NCBI GenBank assembly: GCA_934476455.1
Contig: CAKSNY010000007.1
Span: forward strand, 1-64,000
Direction: 5' to 3'
Length of the DNA stretch: 64,000 nt
DNA from: an uncultured Clostridia bacterium
Lineage (GTDB): Bacteria; Bacillota; Clostridia; UMGS1883
The first letter of the stretch is position 1. The number at the start of each line of letters is the position of its first letter. The notes beneath the pieces were generated by a model that saw only the letters and a list, made by a program, of their open reading frames with translations, ran no database searches and had not been told where the DNA came from. This document shows positions 48,382-56,409 of this stretch, one piece after another. Both the position numbers and the translations under genes were made by a program.

Positions 48382-49668
48382 ATGGAAAAAGAAAAGATAT
48401 ATCACAGCGTGCGTCTGGAGGAAAAGGACTGTAAGGGCTGCACAACCTGTATGCGCTCGTGCCCTACGCAGGCAATACGTGTGCAAAGCGGTAAAGCACG
48501 CATAATAAAAGAACGCTGTATAGACTGCGGCGAATGTGTAAGAAGGTGTCCGTATCATGCAAAGAAGGTTTTGTGTGATTCGTTTGACGCCCTCTCGGAA
48601 TATAAGTATAACATTGCGCTTCCGGCTCCGGCATTTTGCGGACAGTTTTCAAAGGCGGAGGACATAGAAAGCATCCTTTCAGGGCTTCTTACCGTTGGCT
48701 TTGACGATGTGGTTGAGGTTGCCCGCGGGGCAGAGGTTATAAGTGAAAAAACGCGGGAAATTCTGAAAGAAAAAAACCTTATGCGTCCTGTAATTTCGTC
48801 AGCCTGTCCGGCGGTGGTACGGCTTATTGCGGTCAGGTTTCCGTCACTTTCAAAGCATGTAATTCCGCTTACGTCGCCTATGGAGGCGGCAGCGCAGATT
48901 GCGCGCAGCGAAGCACGGGAAAAAACAGGGCTTTGCGATGAAGACATAGGGGTGTTTTTTATATCTCCCTGTACGGCGAAAATTACGGCGGTGAAACAGC
49001 CGATAGCAATTGAAAAGAGCGCCGTAAGCGGCGTTATACCCATAAAAGACGTATATATGAAAATGGCGCACAAAAAAGATGCCGTGCCGGAAAAGGCGAG
49101 CATTTTGCGCGCGGGGCGCAGCGGGGTATATTGGGCACGCAGCGGCGGAGAGGCACAGGCAACCGGTATTGACAATTATATATGCGTTGACGGAATACAT
49201 AATGTTGTAAAAGTGCTTGAAGCGATTGAGGACGAAAAGCTGCGCGACGTTGAATTTATAGAAGCGCTTGCCTGTTTCAGCGGATGTACCGGAGGTCCGC
49301 TTAACGTAGAAAACGACTTTGTTGCAAATTCGCGCATAAGGCGCATTGCGTCAAAAGAGCCGGTGTGCGGCGCGCCTTCGGGAGGTTTGCTCAGTCTTCA
49401 TTGGGATAAGGAGCTGTCGATAGAGCCTATAAAGCCGCTTTCTTCAGATATGGGCGAAGCTATGCGGAAAATGGCTCTTATGGAAGAAATTTACGAAAGA
49501 CTGCCCCGCCTTGACTGCGGAAGCTGCGGCAGCCCCACCTGCAGAGAGTTTGCCGAGGATATTGTGCGCGGCAAAGCACAGGAGCGCGACTGTATTTTCC
49601 GCCTTCGTGAAAAGATACAGCGCCTTGCGCACGAAATAACGGAACTCGGGAAAATGATAAATGAATAA
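48382..49668 (+). CDS. Sensory-type [FeFe] hydrogenase (HydS-like)
   Basis: A 428-residue iron-sulfur protein. Residues 17-27 and 46-56 form two 4Fe-4S ferredoxin clusters (CKGCTTCMRSC, CIDCGECVRRC). A hydrogenase large-domain core follows, with the H-cluster ligand sites in reduced form: SSACP (C142, Ala where the proton-relay Cys usually is), SPCTAK (C197, Ser for the usual Met), and EALACFSGCTGG (C298, C302). A C-terminal Fe-S domain carries C379, C382, C387 and C404. There is no PAS domain. These changes match group C/D sensory hydrogenases, which have very low turnover and are proposed hydrogen or redox sensors. Sits in a regulatory gene context. Confidence 0.88.
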   Translation: MEKEKIYHSVRLEEKDCKGCTTCMRSCPTQAIRVQSGKARIIKERCIDCGECVRRCPYHAKKVLCDSFDALSEYKYNIALPAPAFCGQFSKAEDIESILSGLLTVGFDDVVEVARGAEVISEKTREILKEKNLMRPVISSACPAVVRLIAVRFPSLSKHVIPLTSPMEAAAQIARSEAREKTGLCDEDIGVFFISPCTAKITAVKQPIAIEKSAVSGVIPIKDVYMKMAHKKDAVPEKASILRAGRSGVYWARSGGEAQATGIDNYICVDGIHNVVKVLEAIEDEKLRDVEFIEALACFSGCTGGPLNVENDFVANSRIRRIASKEPVCGAPSGGLLSLHWDKELSIEPIKPLSSDMGEAMRKMALMEEIYERLPRLDCGSCGSPTCREFAEDIVRGKAQERDCIFRLREKIQRLAHEITELGKMINE

Positions 49669-49690
49669 TCCGACGACAGGGGTGGTGCAA

Positions 49691-50020
49691 ATGACCGTAA
49701 ATGAAATTTCAAAAAAGCTTTCTTTAAAGCGTGTATCCGGCGAAAATGCCCCCGACAGAGAGGTAACGGGGTGCCACATAGGGGATCTTTTGAGCCTTGT
49801 GATGAGCCGCTGCAATATGGGCGATATATGGATTACCGTGCAGGGAAATATAAACGTACCGGCTGTGTGTACGCTTACCGACGCCGCAATGGTAATAATT
49901 GCAGAGGGTATGCAGCTTGACAAAAACGCCGCAGAGCGCGCAAAAAGTGAAGAGATACCGATATTTTTGTCAGAGGAGAGCGCATACTCGCTTGCCTGCA
50001 AGATAAAGGAATATATATGA
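49691..50020 (+). CDS. DRTGG-domain protein, copy 2
   Basis: Second DRTGG protein, 109 residues (MTVNEISKKLSLKRVSG..., GCHIGDLLSLVMSRCNMGDIWITVQGN), paralogous to 47574. The start at 49691 has AGGGGTGG upstream and matches the other copy's start. An ATG at 49661 in the end of the HydS gene is possible. Overlaps the PHP gene by four bases. Confidence 0.85.
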   Translation: MTVNEISKKLSLKRVSGENAPDREVTGCHIGDLLSLVMSRCNMGDIWITVQGNINVPAVCTLTDAAMVIIAEGMQLDKNAAERAKSEEIPIFLSEESAYSLACKIKEYI

Positions 50021-50709
50021 GATGCTTTTACGATTTACATATACATTCGTGCCTTTCCCCCTGTGCAAGTGAGGATATGACGCCGCACAGCATTGCGGGG
50101 ATGAGCTATATAAACGGGCTTGATATAATTGCCGTAGCAGACCATAACAGCGCGCGCAATGTGCGTGCCGTTTCACGGGCGGCAGAGGGCTACGGTGTGC
50201 TTTGTGTGCCCGCAATTGAGGCGGAAAGTGCGGAAAACATACATTTGCTGTGCCTTTTTGAAAGTGTGGAGGCGGCAGAAGATATGGGAAAAATGCTGAA
50301 AGAGCATTTACCGCCGATTAAAAACCGCCCCGATATCTTCGGCACACAGCTTATTATGAACGAACATGACGAAATACAGGGCGAAGAGGATATGCTTTTA
50401 ATAAATGCAACCGACATAGCTATAGAACAAATGAAAAGAGAGGTTGAAAAGCGCGGCGGCGTTTGCCTGCCCGCACATATTGACCGTGAAAAAAACGGGA
50501 TTGTGTCTGTATTGGGGTGCGTGCCGAAGGAACTTTGCTTTGGCAGCGCGGAGGTTTCGCGCTTTGCAAAAAAGGGGTTTGCGGCGCCTTACGGAATTAA
50601 AAAAATTACCAACAGTGACGCACATATGCTTACAGATATTTCCGAAAAAGTAAATTATATGGATATTGAGGAAAAAACCATCTCAGCTGTCATAAAAAAA
50701 TTGCGGTAA
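50017..50709 (+). CDS. PHP-domain phosphoesterase-like protein
   Basis: A 230-residue metal-dependent PHP protein. Metal-binding motifs are DLHIHSCLSPC (DxHxH), GLDIIAVADHNSARN, the glutamate in PAIEAESAENIH, AHIDRE and the final NSDAH. The closest context is of PHP proteins encoded between DRTGG and NuoE-like hydrogenase genes. Substrate unknown; nucleotide or phosphate esters are the likely type. Last gene of the 44.5-50.7 kb run. Confidence 0.85.
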   Translation: MRCFYDLHIHSCLSPCASEDMTPHSIAGMSYINGLDIIAVADHNSARNVRAVSRAAEGYGVLCVPAIEAESAENIHLLCLFESVEAAEDMGKMLKEHLPPIKNRPDIFGTQLIMNEHDEIQGEEDMLLINATDIAIEQMKREVEKRGGVCLPAHIDREKNGIVSVLGCVPKELCFGSAEVSRFAKKGFAAPYGIKKITNSDAHMLTDISEKVNYMDIEEKTISAVIKKLR

Positions 50710-50734
50710 TTTGTAAAAAAATCACGATAACGTA

Positions 50735-50763
50735 TAGACAAGGTATGTAAAATTTGATATAAT
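50735..50763 (+). promoter_or_regulatory. Promoter of the hydrogenase operon
   Basis: TAGACA (50735-50740), a 17-base spacer and TATAAT (50758-50763) with an extended TGA. It gives the hydrogenase genes their own start, separate from the sensory set. Confidence 0.72.
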
Positions 50764-50771
50764 GGCTGAAT

Positions 50772-50814
50772 GGTAGCCGATATATCGATAAATGTTTATC
50801 AATATACGGCTGCC
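50772..50814 (+). promoter_or_regulatory. Long inverted repeat at the hydrogenase transcript start
   Basis: GGTAGCCGATATATCGATAAA (left arm, 50772-50792) is matched by TTTATCAATATACGGCTGCC (50795-50814), with only one bulge and wobble pairs. It begins at about +2 of the predicted transcript, so it can act either as an operator or as a 5' hairpin. No T run follows, so it is not a terminator. Confidence 0.6.
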
Positions 50815-50865
50815 GATTGATTGAGGGTATAATTATTAACTTTTTTATTTTAAGGAGGTCAAAAC

Positions 50866-51360
50866 ATGGGCAAAGAAGCAGTTATCCCTTTTAAGGGAAC
50901 ACAAGAGCAGGAGCAGCAGCTTTTACAGGTAATAAATAAGCATAAAGATGAAAAGGGCGCTCTTATTCCTGTTTTGCACAAGGCTCAGGATATTTACGGT
51001 TATCTTCCCATTGAGGTGCAGACGATTATTGCCGACGGTCTCGGCGTTTCGCTTGCGGAAGTTTACGGTGTTGTAACATTTTACACGCAGTTTTCCCTTA
51101 ACCCCAAGGGTGAGTATAAGGTTGCTGTCTGTCTTGGCACCGCGTGCTACGTAAAGGGCAGCGGCGACATTCTGGAAAAAATTAAGGAAATCCTGAAAAT
51201 AGACGTTGACGGATGCACTCCGGACGGCAAGTTTTCTCTTGAGGCTACACGCTGCATAGGCGCGTGCGGTCTTGCACCGGTAATGACGGTGAACGACGAT
51301 GTTTACGGGCGGCTTGTTCCCGACGATGTACCGGGTATTTTGGAAAAGTATATGAACTGA
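50866..51360 (+). CDS. hydC: Hydrogenase NuoE-like [2Fe-2S] subunit
   Basis: A 164-residue thioredoxin-like [2Fe-2S] protein of the NuoE/HydC/HndA type. GALIPVLHKAQDIYGYLPIEVQ opens it, and the cluster ligands are in CLGTACYVKG and ATRCIGACGLAP. With the NuoF-like and HydA subunits it forms the electron-bifurcating hydrogenase that couples NADH and ferredoxin to H2. AAGGAGG lies ahead. Confidence 0.93.
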   Translation: MGKEAVIPFKGTQEQEQQLLQVINKHKDEKGALIPVLHKAQDIYGYLPIEVQTIIADGLGVSLAEVYGVVTFYTQFSLNPKGEYKVAVCLGTACYVKGSGDILEKIKEILKIDVDGCTPDGKFSLEATRCIGACGLAPVMTVNDDVYGRLVPDDVPGILEKYMN

Positions 51361-51361
51361 T

Positions 51362-51913
51362 ATGCAGGAAATAAGCCTTAATATTTTAGATATTGCACAA
51401 AACTCAATCCGTGCGGGCGCAAAGAACATACATATTGAGATTGTTGAAAGTGCTTTGCGTGATTTGTTCGAATTTACCGTGCGCGATGACGGCTGCGGGA
51501 TGAGCGAGGAGCTTTTGCGCCGTGTAACAGACCCGTTTGTGACAACGCGTACCACACGTAAGGTGGGGCTTGGAATATCGCTTTTAAAAAGTGCGGCACA
51601 GCAAACCGGCGGCGATGTTACGATTGAAAGCGAGCTGAATAAGGGGACAACGCTTACGGCAACGTTTTCATATTCAAGTATAGACCGCCAGCCGCTGGGG
51701 GATATAGCCGCGGTTATTGCTTCGCTTATAGGTATGAATACACAGTGTGACTTTTATTACAGGCACACGGCGGAGGATAAAACGTTTGAACTTGACACAA
51801 AGCAGCTTCGCGCGGTTTTGGGAGATGTAAGCCTTGCGGAGATAAGCGTGGTGCAATGGATAACACAGTATATAAATGAGGGTTTAACCGAAATTTACGG
51901 AGGTGTAAAATAA
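51362..51913 (+). CDS. Stand-alone HATPase (histidine kinase-like) protein
   Basis: A 183-residue GHKL ATPase without a phospho-His domain or membrane segment. N box NILDIAQNSIRAGAKNI, G1 DDGCGMSEE, G2 KVGLGISLLKSAAQQTGG. The C-terminal third is unique. Members recur between NuoE-like and 2Fe-2S genes of clostridial hydrogenase operons, but the role is not known. It overlaps neither side, with gaps of one base. Confidence 0.87.
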   Translation: MQEISLNILDIAQNSIRAGAKNIHIEIVESALRDLFEFTVRDDGCGMSEELLRRVTDPFVTTRTTRKVGLGISLLKSAAQQTGGDVTIESELNKGTTLTATFSYSSIDRQPLGDIAAVIASLIGMNTQCDFYYRHTAEDKTFELDTKQLRAVLGDVSLAEISVVQWITQYINEGLTEIYGGVK

Positions 51914-51914
51914 T

Positions 51915-52286
51915 ATGAAAAGTATAGCAGAGCTTGAAGCTATTAAGAAAAAGGTTCTTGACGATGTTAATTTAAGAAAAGAAAGAAAAGACGGTGTGCG
52001 TGTGGTTGTAGGTATGGCAACATGCGGTATTGCGGCAGGTGCACGCCCCGTTATGACGGCATTTATTGAAGAGTGCGCAAAGCGCAGATTGCACAATGTT
52101 GTTGTTGAGCAGACAGGCTGTATAGGTCTTTGCCGACTTGAGCCTATTGTAGAGGTGTTTGTTCCCGGTGAGGAAAAGGTAACATACGTTAAGATGACGC
52201 CGGAAAAGGTTGCAAAAATTGTTTCCGACCATATAGTAAACGGAAAAGCGGTTGATGAATATACCATCGGCAGTACCGGAATGTGA
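51915..52286 (+). CDS. Thioredoxin-like [2Fe-2S] ferredoxin
   Basis: A 123-residue protein with C in MATCGIAAGARP and EQTGCIGLCRLEP, a 2Fe-2S binding pattern like HndB. It may act as an extra electron carrier or as a subunit of the bifurcating hydrogenase. Fifteen bases ahead of hydB. Confidence 0.88.
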   Translation: MKSIAELEAIKKKVLDDVNLRKERKDGVRVVVGMATCGIAAGARPVMTAFIEECAKRRLHNVVVEQTGCIGLCRLEPIVEVFVPGEEKVTYVKMTPEKVAKIVSDHIVNGKAVDEYTIGSTGM

Positions 52287-52301
52287 GAGGAGTTGTAACG
52301 G

Positions 52302-54095
52302 ATGAATTTATACAGAGCGCATGTGCTTGTTTGCGGCGGTACGGGCTGTACCTCTTCGGGCAGTGCACAGCTTATTGATGAGTTTGAGGCGCAGCTCGCC
52401 GCAAACGGCATTGAAAATGAGGTTAAGGTTGTTAAAACGGGCTGCTTCGGTCTTTGCGCGTTGGGCCCGGTTGTTGTTGTATATCCCGAGGGGGCTTTTT
52501 ACAGCAGAGTTCAGAAGGACGACGTTAAGGAAATCGTTTCGGAACATCTTTTAAAGGGCAGAATAGTAAAACGCCTTGTTTATGATGAAACGGTTGAAAA
52601 CGACTCTATAAAATCGCTTAACGAGGTTGACTTTTACAAAAAGCAAATGCGTGTGGCGCTTCGTAACTGCGGCGTTATAAACCCCGAAAATATCGAGGAA
52701 TATATAGCGTTTGACGGTTACAAGGCACTGGCAACGGTGCTTACGGAAATGACGCCGGAAACTGTTATCGACACTATTAAAAAATCGGGTCTTCGCGGTC
52801 GCGGCGGCGGCGGATTCCCCACAGGTCTTAAATGGGATTTCGCCTCTAAAAGCGTGAACGAGCAAAAGTATGTCTGTTGTAATGCCGATGAGGGCGACCC
52901 CGGTGCATTTATGGACAGAAGTATACTTGAGGGTGACCCCCACAGTGTGCTTGAGGCAATGGCTATTGCAGGCTATGCAATCGGTGCAAATCAGGGATAT
53001 ATCTATATACGTGCAGAGTATCCGATTGCCGTGCAGCGCCTTGAAATTGCAATAAATCAGGCTAAAGAATACGGTGTGCTTGGGGAAAACATCTTCGGCA
53101 CAGGATTTAGCTTTGATATAGGTATCCGCCTTGGCGCGGGTGCATTTGTCTGCGGCGAGGAGACCGCCCTTATGACATCTATCGAAGGACACCGCGGTGA
53201 GCCGCGCCCCCGTCCTCCGTTCCCGGCTGTAAAGGGCTTGTGGCAGAAACCGACAATTCTCAATAACGTTGAAACGTATGCAAATGTTCCCGTTATTATA
53301 AACAAGGGTGCAGATTGGTTTGCTTCGATAGGGACTGAGAAGAGCCACGGAACAAAGGTATTTGCGCTCGGCGGAAAGATACACAATACAGGTCTTGTTG
53401 AAATACCCATGGGTACAACGCTCAGAGAAATTGTTGAGGAAATCGGCGGCGGCGTTCCCAACGGTAAAAAGTTTAAGGCAGCGCAGACGGGCGGTCCCTC
53501 GGGCGGATGTATCCCGGCTTCCCTTATAGATACACCTATTGATTACGATTCGCTTATCTCCATAGGCTCTATGATGGGCTCCGGCGGACTTATCGTAATG
53601 GATGAGGATAACTGTATGGTAGATATTGCTAAATTCTTCCTCGAATTTACGGTTGATGAATCGTGCGGTAAGTGTACCCCCTGCCGTATAGGAACAAAGC
53701 GTCTGCTTGAAATTCTTGAAAAAATAACAAAGGGCAACGGTACGCTTGAAGACCTTGACCGTATGGAGCTTTTGTGCCACAGCATAAAGAACGCTTCGCT
53801 TTGCGGCCTCGGACAGACGGCGCCCAACCCCGTGCTTTCCACCCTTCGTTATTTCCGTGACGAATATATTGCGCACGTTGTTGATAAAAAATGCCCCGCC
53901 GGTGTATGTAAGGCGCTTACAAGCTACGAAATAATACCGGAAAAATGTAAGGGATGCTCTGCTTGCTCGAGAAAGTGCCCGGTAGGTGCAATCAGCGGCG
54001 AGATAAAGAATCCGTTTACAATTGACAAGTCTAAATGTATCAAGTGCGGTGTATGTATGGAAACATGCAAATTCGGCGCGATTGAGAAAAGATAA
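52302..54095 (+). CDS. hydB: Hydrogenase NuoF-like flavoprotein subunit
   Basis: A 597-residue subunit with the NADH and FMN sites. A short 2Fe-2S thioredoxin-like domain comes first (CGGTGCTSSGS, KTGCFGLCALG). The NuoF core has SGLRGRGGGGFPTGLKW near residue 165 and CNADEGDPGAFMDR. The [4Fe-4S] site ESCGKCTPCRIGTKR lies near 450, and two ferredoxin clusters at the C-terminus read CKGCSACSRKCPVGAI and CIKCGVCMETCKFGAI. It is the likely place of electron bifurcation in this family. Confidence 0.95.
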   Translation: MNLYRAHVLVCGGTGCTSSGSAQLIDEFEAQLAANGIENEVKVVKTGCFGLCALGPVVVVYPEGAFYSRVQKDDVKEIVSEHLLKGRIVKRLVYDETVENDSIKSLNEVDFYKKQMRVALRNCGVINPENIEEYIAFDGYKALATVLTEMTPETVIDTIKKSGLRGRGGGGFPTGLKWDFASKSVNEQKYVCCNADEGDPGAFMDRSILEGDPHSVLEAMAIAGYAIGANQGYIYIRAEYPIAVQRLEIAINQAKEYGVLGENIFGTGFSFDIGIRLGAGAFVCGEETALMTSIEGHRGEPRPRPPFPAVKGLWQKPTILNNVETYANVPVIINKGADWFASIGTEKSHGTKVFALGGKIHNTGLVEIPMGTTLREIVEEIGGGVPNGKKFKAAQTGGPSGGCIPASLIDTPIDYDSLISIGSMMGSGGLIVMDEDNCMVDIAKFFLEFTVDESCGKCTPCRIGTKRLLEILEKITKGNGTLEDLDRMELLCHSIKNASLCGLGQTAPNPVLSTLRYFRDEYIAHVVDKKCPAGVCKALTSYEIIPEKCKGCSACSRKCPVGAISGEIKNPFTIDKSKCIKCGVCMETCKFGAIEKR

Positions 54096-54109
54096 GGAGG
54101 GGAAGTACG

Positions 54110-55855
54110 ATGGAAATGATAAACTTAAAAATCAACGGTATGGATGTGAGCGTTCCCGCAGGAACAACCGTTCTGGAGGCTGCACGTTCCGCCGGTATAG
54201 AAATCCCCACTCTTTGCTACCTTAAGGATGTAAGCCAGACAGGTTCCTGCAGAATGTGCCTTGTAGAGGTAAAGGGCGCAAGGGCGCTTCAGGCGGCTTG
54301 CGTATATCCCGTAAGCGAGGGGCTGGAAATATTTACGAATACACCCGCTGTAAGAAATGCAAGAAAGGTTACGCTGGAGCTTATTCTTTCTAACCATGAC
54401 AGAAAATGTCTTACCTGTGCAAGAAACCGCAACTGCGAGCTTCAGGCTCTTGCAGACGAGCTTGGCGTTACGGATATTGCGTTTGACGGTGTAAGAAACG
54501 AGTACGATATAGACGAGCTTTCACCGTCTATTGTACGCGATAACAATAAGTGTATTCTCTGCCGCCGCTGCGTAAATATGTGTAAAAATATTCAGACGGT
54601 AGGCGCTATAGACACAATGGAGCGCGGATTTAAAACAAAGGTTGTGTGCGCTTTTGAAAAGAGTCTCGGCGAAACATCATGCGTAAACTGCGGACAGTGT
54701 ATAGCGGTTTGTCCCGTGGGCGCACTTCGCGAAAAAGACGCAACAGACTATGTGTGGGCAGCACTTGCAAACCCGGATAAACATGTTGTTGTACAGACGG
54801 CGCCCGCCGTTCGTGCAGCATTGGGCGAAGAGTTCGGAAATGCAATGGGTACACCCGTAACCGGAAAAATGGCTGCCGCACTTCGCAGACTTGGCTTTGA
54901 TAAAGTTTTTGATACGGATTTTGCCGCAGACCTTACAATTATGGAGGAGGGAACAGAGCTTTTGGGGCGCCTTAATAACGGCGGCAAGCTTCCGATGATT
55001 ACCTCCTGCTCTCCGGGCTGGGTAAAATTCTGCGAGCACAATTTCCCGGAAATGACGGATAATCTTTCAAGCTGCAAATCACCGCACGAAATGTACGGCG
55101 CCGTGATAAAGTCTTACTATGCCGAAAAGGCGGGAATAGACCCCAAGGATATATACGTTGTATCCGTGATGCCCTGTACGGCAAAGAAATTCGAGGCTCA
55201 GCGCGAGGAGCTTGCGGCAACCGGCACACCCGATGTTGACGCGGTTTTGACAACACGAGAGCTTGCAAAAATGATTAAACAGGCGGGTATACGCTTTAAT
55301 GAGCTTCCCGATGAAAAATTTGACGATCCGTTCGGTGCAGAGGCGACCGGTGCAGGCGTTATTTTCGGTGCAACGGGCGGTGTTATGGAGGCGGCGCTCA
55401 GAACAGTTGCCGATATTTTGGATAACACAAGCCACAGCGAAGTTGACTACGAGGCTGTACGCGGTCTTGACGGTATAAAGATTGCATCCGTTACAGCCGG
55501 CGGAAAAACAATTCGCGCTGCCGTTGCACACGGATTGGGTAATGCGCGCGAGCTTTTAAATAAGGTAAAAAGCGGCGAGCTTGAGCTTGACTTTATAGAA
55601 ATTATGGCATGCCCCGGCGGCTGTGTAAACGGCGGCGGTCAGCCCATAGTTTGCGCAAGAGACAGAATGGATAAGGATGTTCGTGCAGAGCGTGCAAAGG
55701 CAATTTATCAGGAGGATAAGAGCCTGCCGCTTCGTAAGAGCCACGACAACCCGTATATTAAAAAGCTTTATGATGAATACCTCGGAGAGCCCGGCGCACA
55801 CAAAGCGCATGAGCTGCTTCACACACATTATATAAAGCGTGAAAAGTTCTTATAA
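54110..55855 (+). CDS. hydA: [FeFe] hydrogenase catalytic subunit HydA
   Basis: A 581-residue catalytic subunit. An N-terminal 2Fe-2S domain (C36, C47, C50, C64) is followed by the His-cysteine cluster region (NHDRKCLTCARNRNC) and two 4Fe-4S clusters (CILCRRCVNMC, CVNCGQCIAVC). H-cluster motifs: TSCSPGWVKF near residue 298, MPCTAKKFE near 354, and EIMACPGGCVNGGG near 498. The second Cys of the usual TSCCP is Ser. It ends with the small-subunit-like tail and lacks extra C-terminal domains. Fits the bifurcating trimeric HydABC type. Confidence 0.96.
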   Translation: MEMINLKINGMDVSVPAGTTVLEAARSAGIEIPTLCYLKDVSQTGSCRMCLVEVKGARALQAACVYPVSEGLEIFTNTPAVRNARKVTLELILSNHDRKCLTCARNRNCELQALADELGVTDIAFDGVRNEYDIDELSPSIVRDNNKCILCRRCVNMCKNIQTVGAIDTMERGFKTKVVCAFEKSLGETSCVNCGQCIAVCPVGALREKDATDYVWAALANPDKHVVVQTAPAVRAALGEEFGNAMGTPVTGKMAAALRRLGFDKVFDTDFAADLTIMEEGTELLGRLNNGGKLPMITSCSPGWVKFCEHNFPEMTDNLSSCKSPHEMYGAVIKSYYAEKAGIDPKDIYVVSVMPCTAKKFEAQREELAATGTPDVDAVLTTRELAKMIKQAGIRFNELPDEKFDDPFGAEATGAGVIFGATGGVMEAALRTVADILDNTSHSEVDYEAVRGLDGIKIASVTAGGKTIRAAVAHGLGNARELLNKVKSGELELDFIEIMACPGGCVNGGGQPIVCARDRMDKDVRAERAKAIYQEDKSLPLRKSHDNPYIKKLYDEYLGEPGAHKAHELLHTHYIKREKFL

Positions 55856-55863
55856 GTGGTTAA

Positions 55864-55903
55864 AAAGAGCGATTTTGTGCATTGTGCACAAAATCGCTCT
55901 TTA
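55864..55903. terminator. Terminator of the hydrogenase operon
   Basis: AAAGAGCGATTTTGTGC and its exact complement form a 17-bp stem around ATTGT (55864-55902). The T run after it is short, but the stem is long. It lies 8 bases after hydA. Confidence 0.85.
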
Positions 55904-56073
55904 AAAACTATCAAATTCGTAAATAGCGCATATTGCAAAAATTTGAGATATATTGTAGAATAACATTGTACTTGATAAGTACAAACTTTTTTCATTTTCC
56001 CTCCTTTTAGTGGCAGACCGTGTAACCTACGTCTGTCATTTTTTTTGCCTTGAAAACTAAGAAAACGCAGGTT

Positions 56074-56101
56074 AGGCAATGCGTGTTCGGGCCCCGTTTG
56101 C
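56074..56101 (+). repeat. 28-bp direct repeat, copy 1
   Basis: AGGCAATGCGTGTTCGGGCC plus CCGTTTGC is found again, unchanged, at 56350-56377. In this copy its end forms a hairpin with the following bases (CCCGTTTGC at 56093-56101 and GCAAACGGG at 56106-56114). Confidence 0.85.
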
Positions 56102-56130
56102 CTAAGCAAACGGGACCCAAACCCGTATTG

Positions 56131-56236
56131 GTTTAACATAGAGATTTACGCCGTTATTACGTCAAACGCCTTGAAAATACAGCAAGTATTCTCTGCGGTG
56201 TTTTCCTTATACCGACAAAAATCTCTTATGTTAAAC
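56131..56236. repeat. 106-bp element with inverted ends
   Basis: GTTTAACATAGAGATTT (56131-56147) and AAATCTCTTATGTTAAAC (56219-56236) are inverted copies with one extra base. The inside carries AATAC/GTATT and no open frame. Size and ends resemble a very small MITE or a foldback element. Confidence 0.55.
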
Positions 56237-56349
56237 TGCTTGCACCTGCCGATGAGACGTTTTTCACAAGATTTCAGTGCGGCAGGATGCAGGCAGGCTG
56301 ACGCCTGTCAAATCCGACAAGCTGGAAGATTGACAAAACATCCATCGTC

Positions 56350-56377
56350 AGGCAATGCGTGTTCGGGCCCCGTTTGC
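56350..56377 (+). repeat. 28-bp direct repeat, copy 2
   Basis: Exact second copy of the motif at 56074. Here the hairpin partner has been lost (TTAAATAAC follows). The two copies are 276 bases apart. Confidence 0.85.
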
Positions 56378-56409
56378 TTAAATAACATCAAAAGATTTAT
56401 GCTCTGTAC

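Larger units (their letters stand above)
55920..56409. other. Repeat-rich gap with no gene
   Basis: About 490 bases hold no convincing gene. They hold a 28-bp direct repeat, a 106-bp element with inverted ends and a perfect 9-bp hairpin, described as separate features. The rest shows nothing I can assign. It may be decayed mobile DNA. Confidence 0.5.

Noticed and set aside
52551..53876. A 441-codon frame antisense to hydB
   Set aside because: Shadow of a conserved iron-sulfur flavoprotein gene; the translation is rich in Cys, Arg and His without any recognisable motif.
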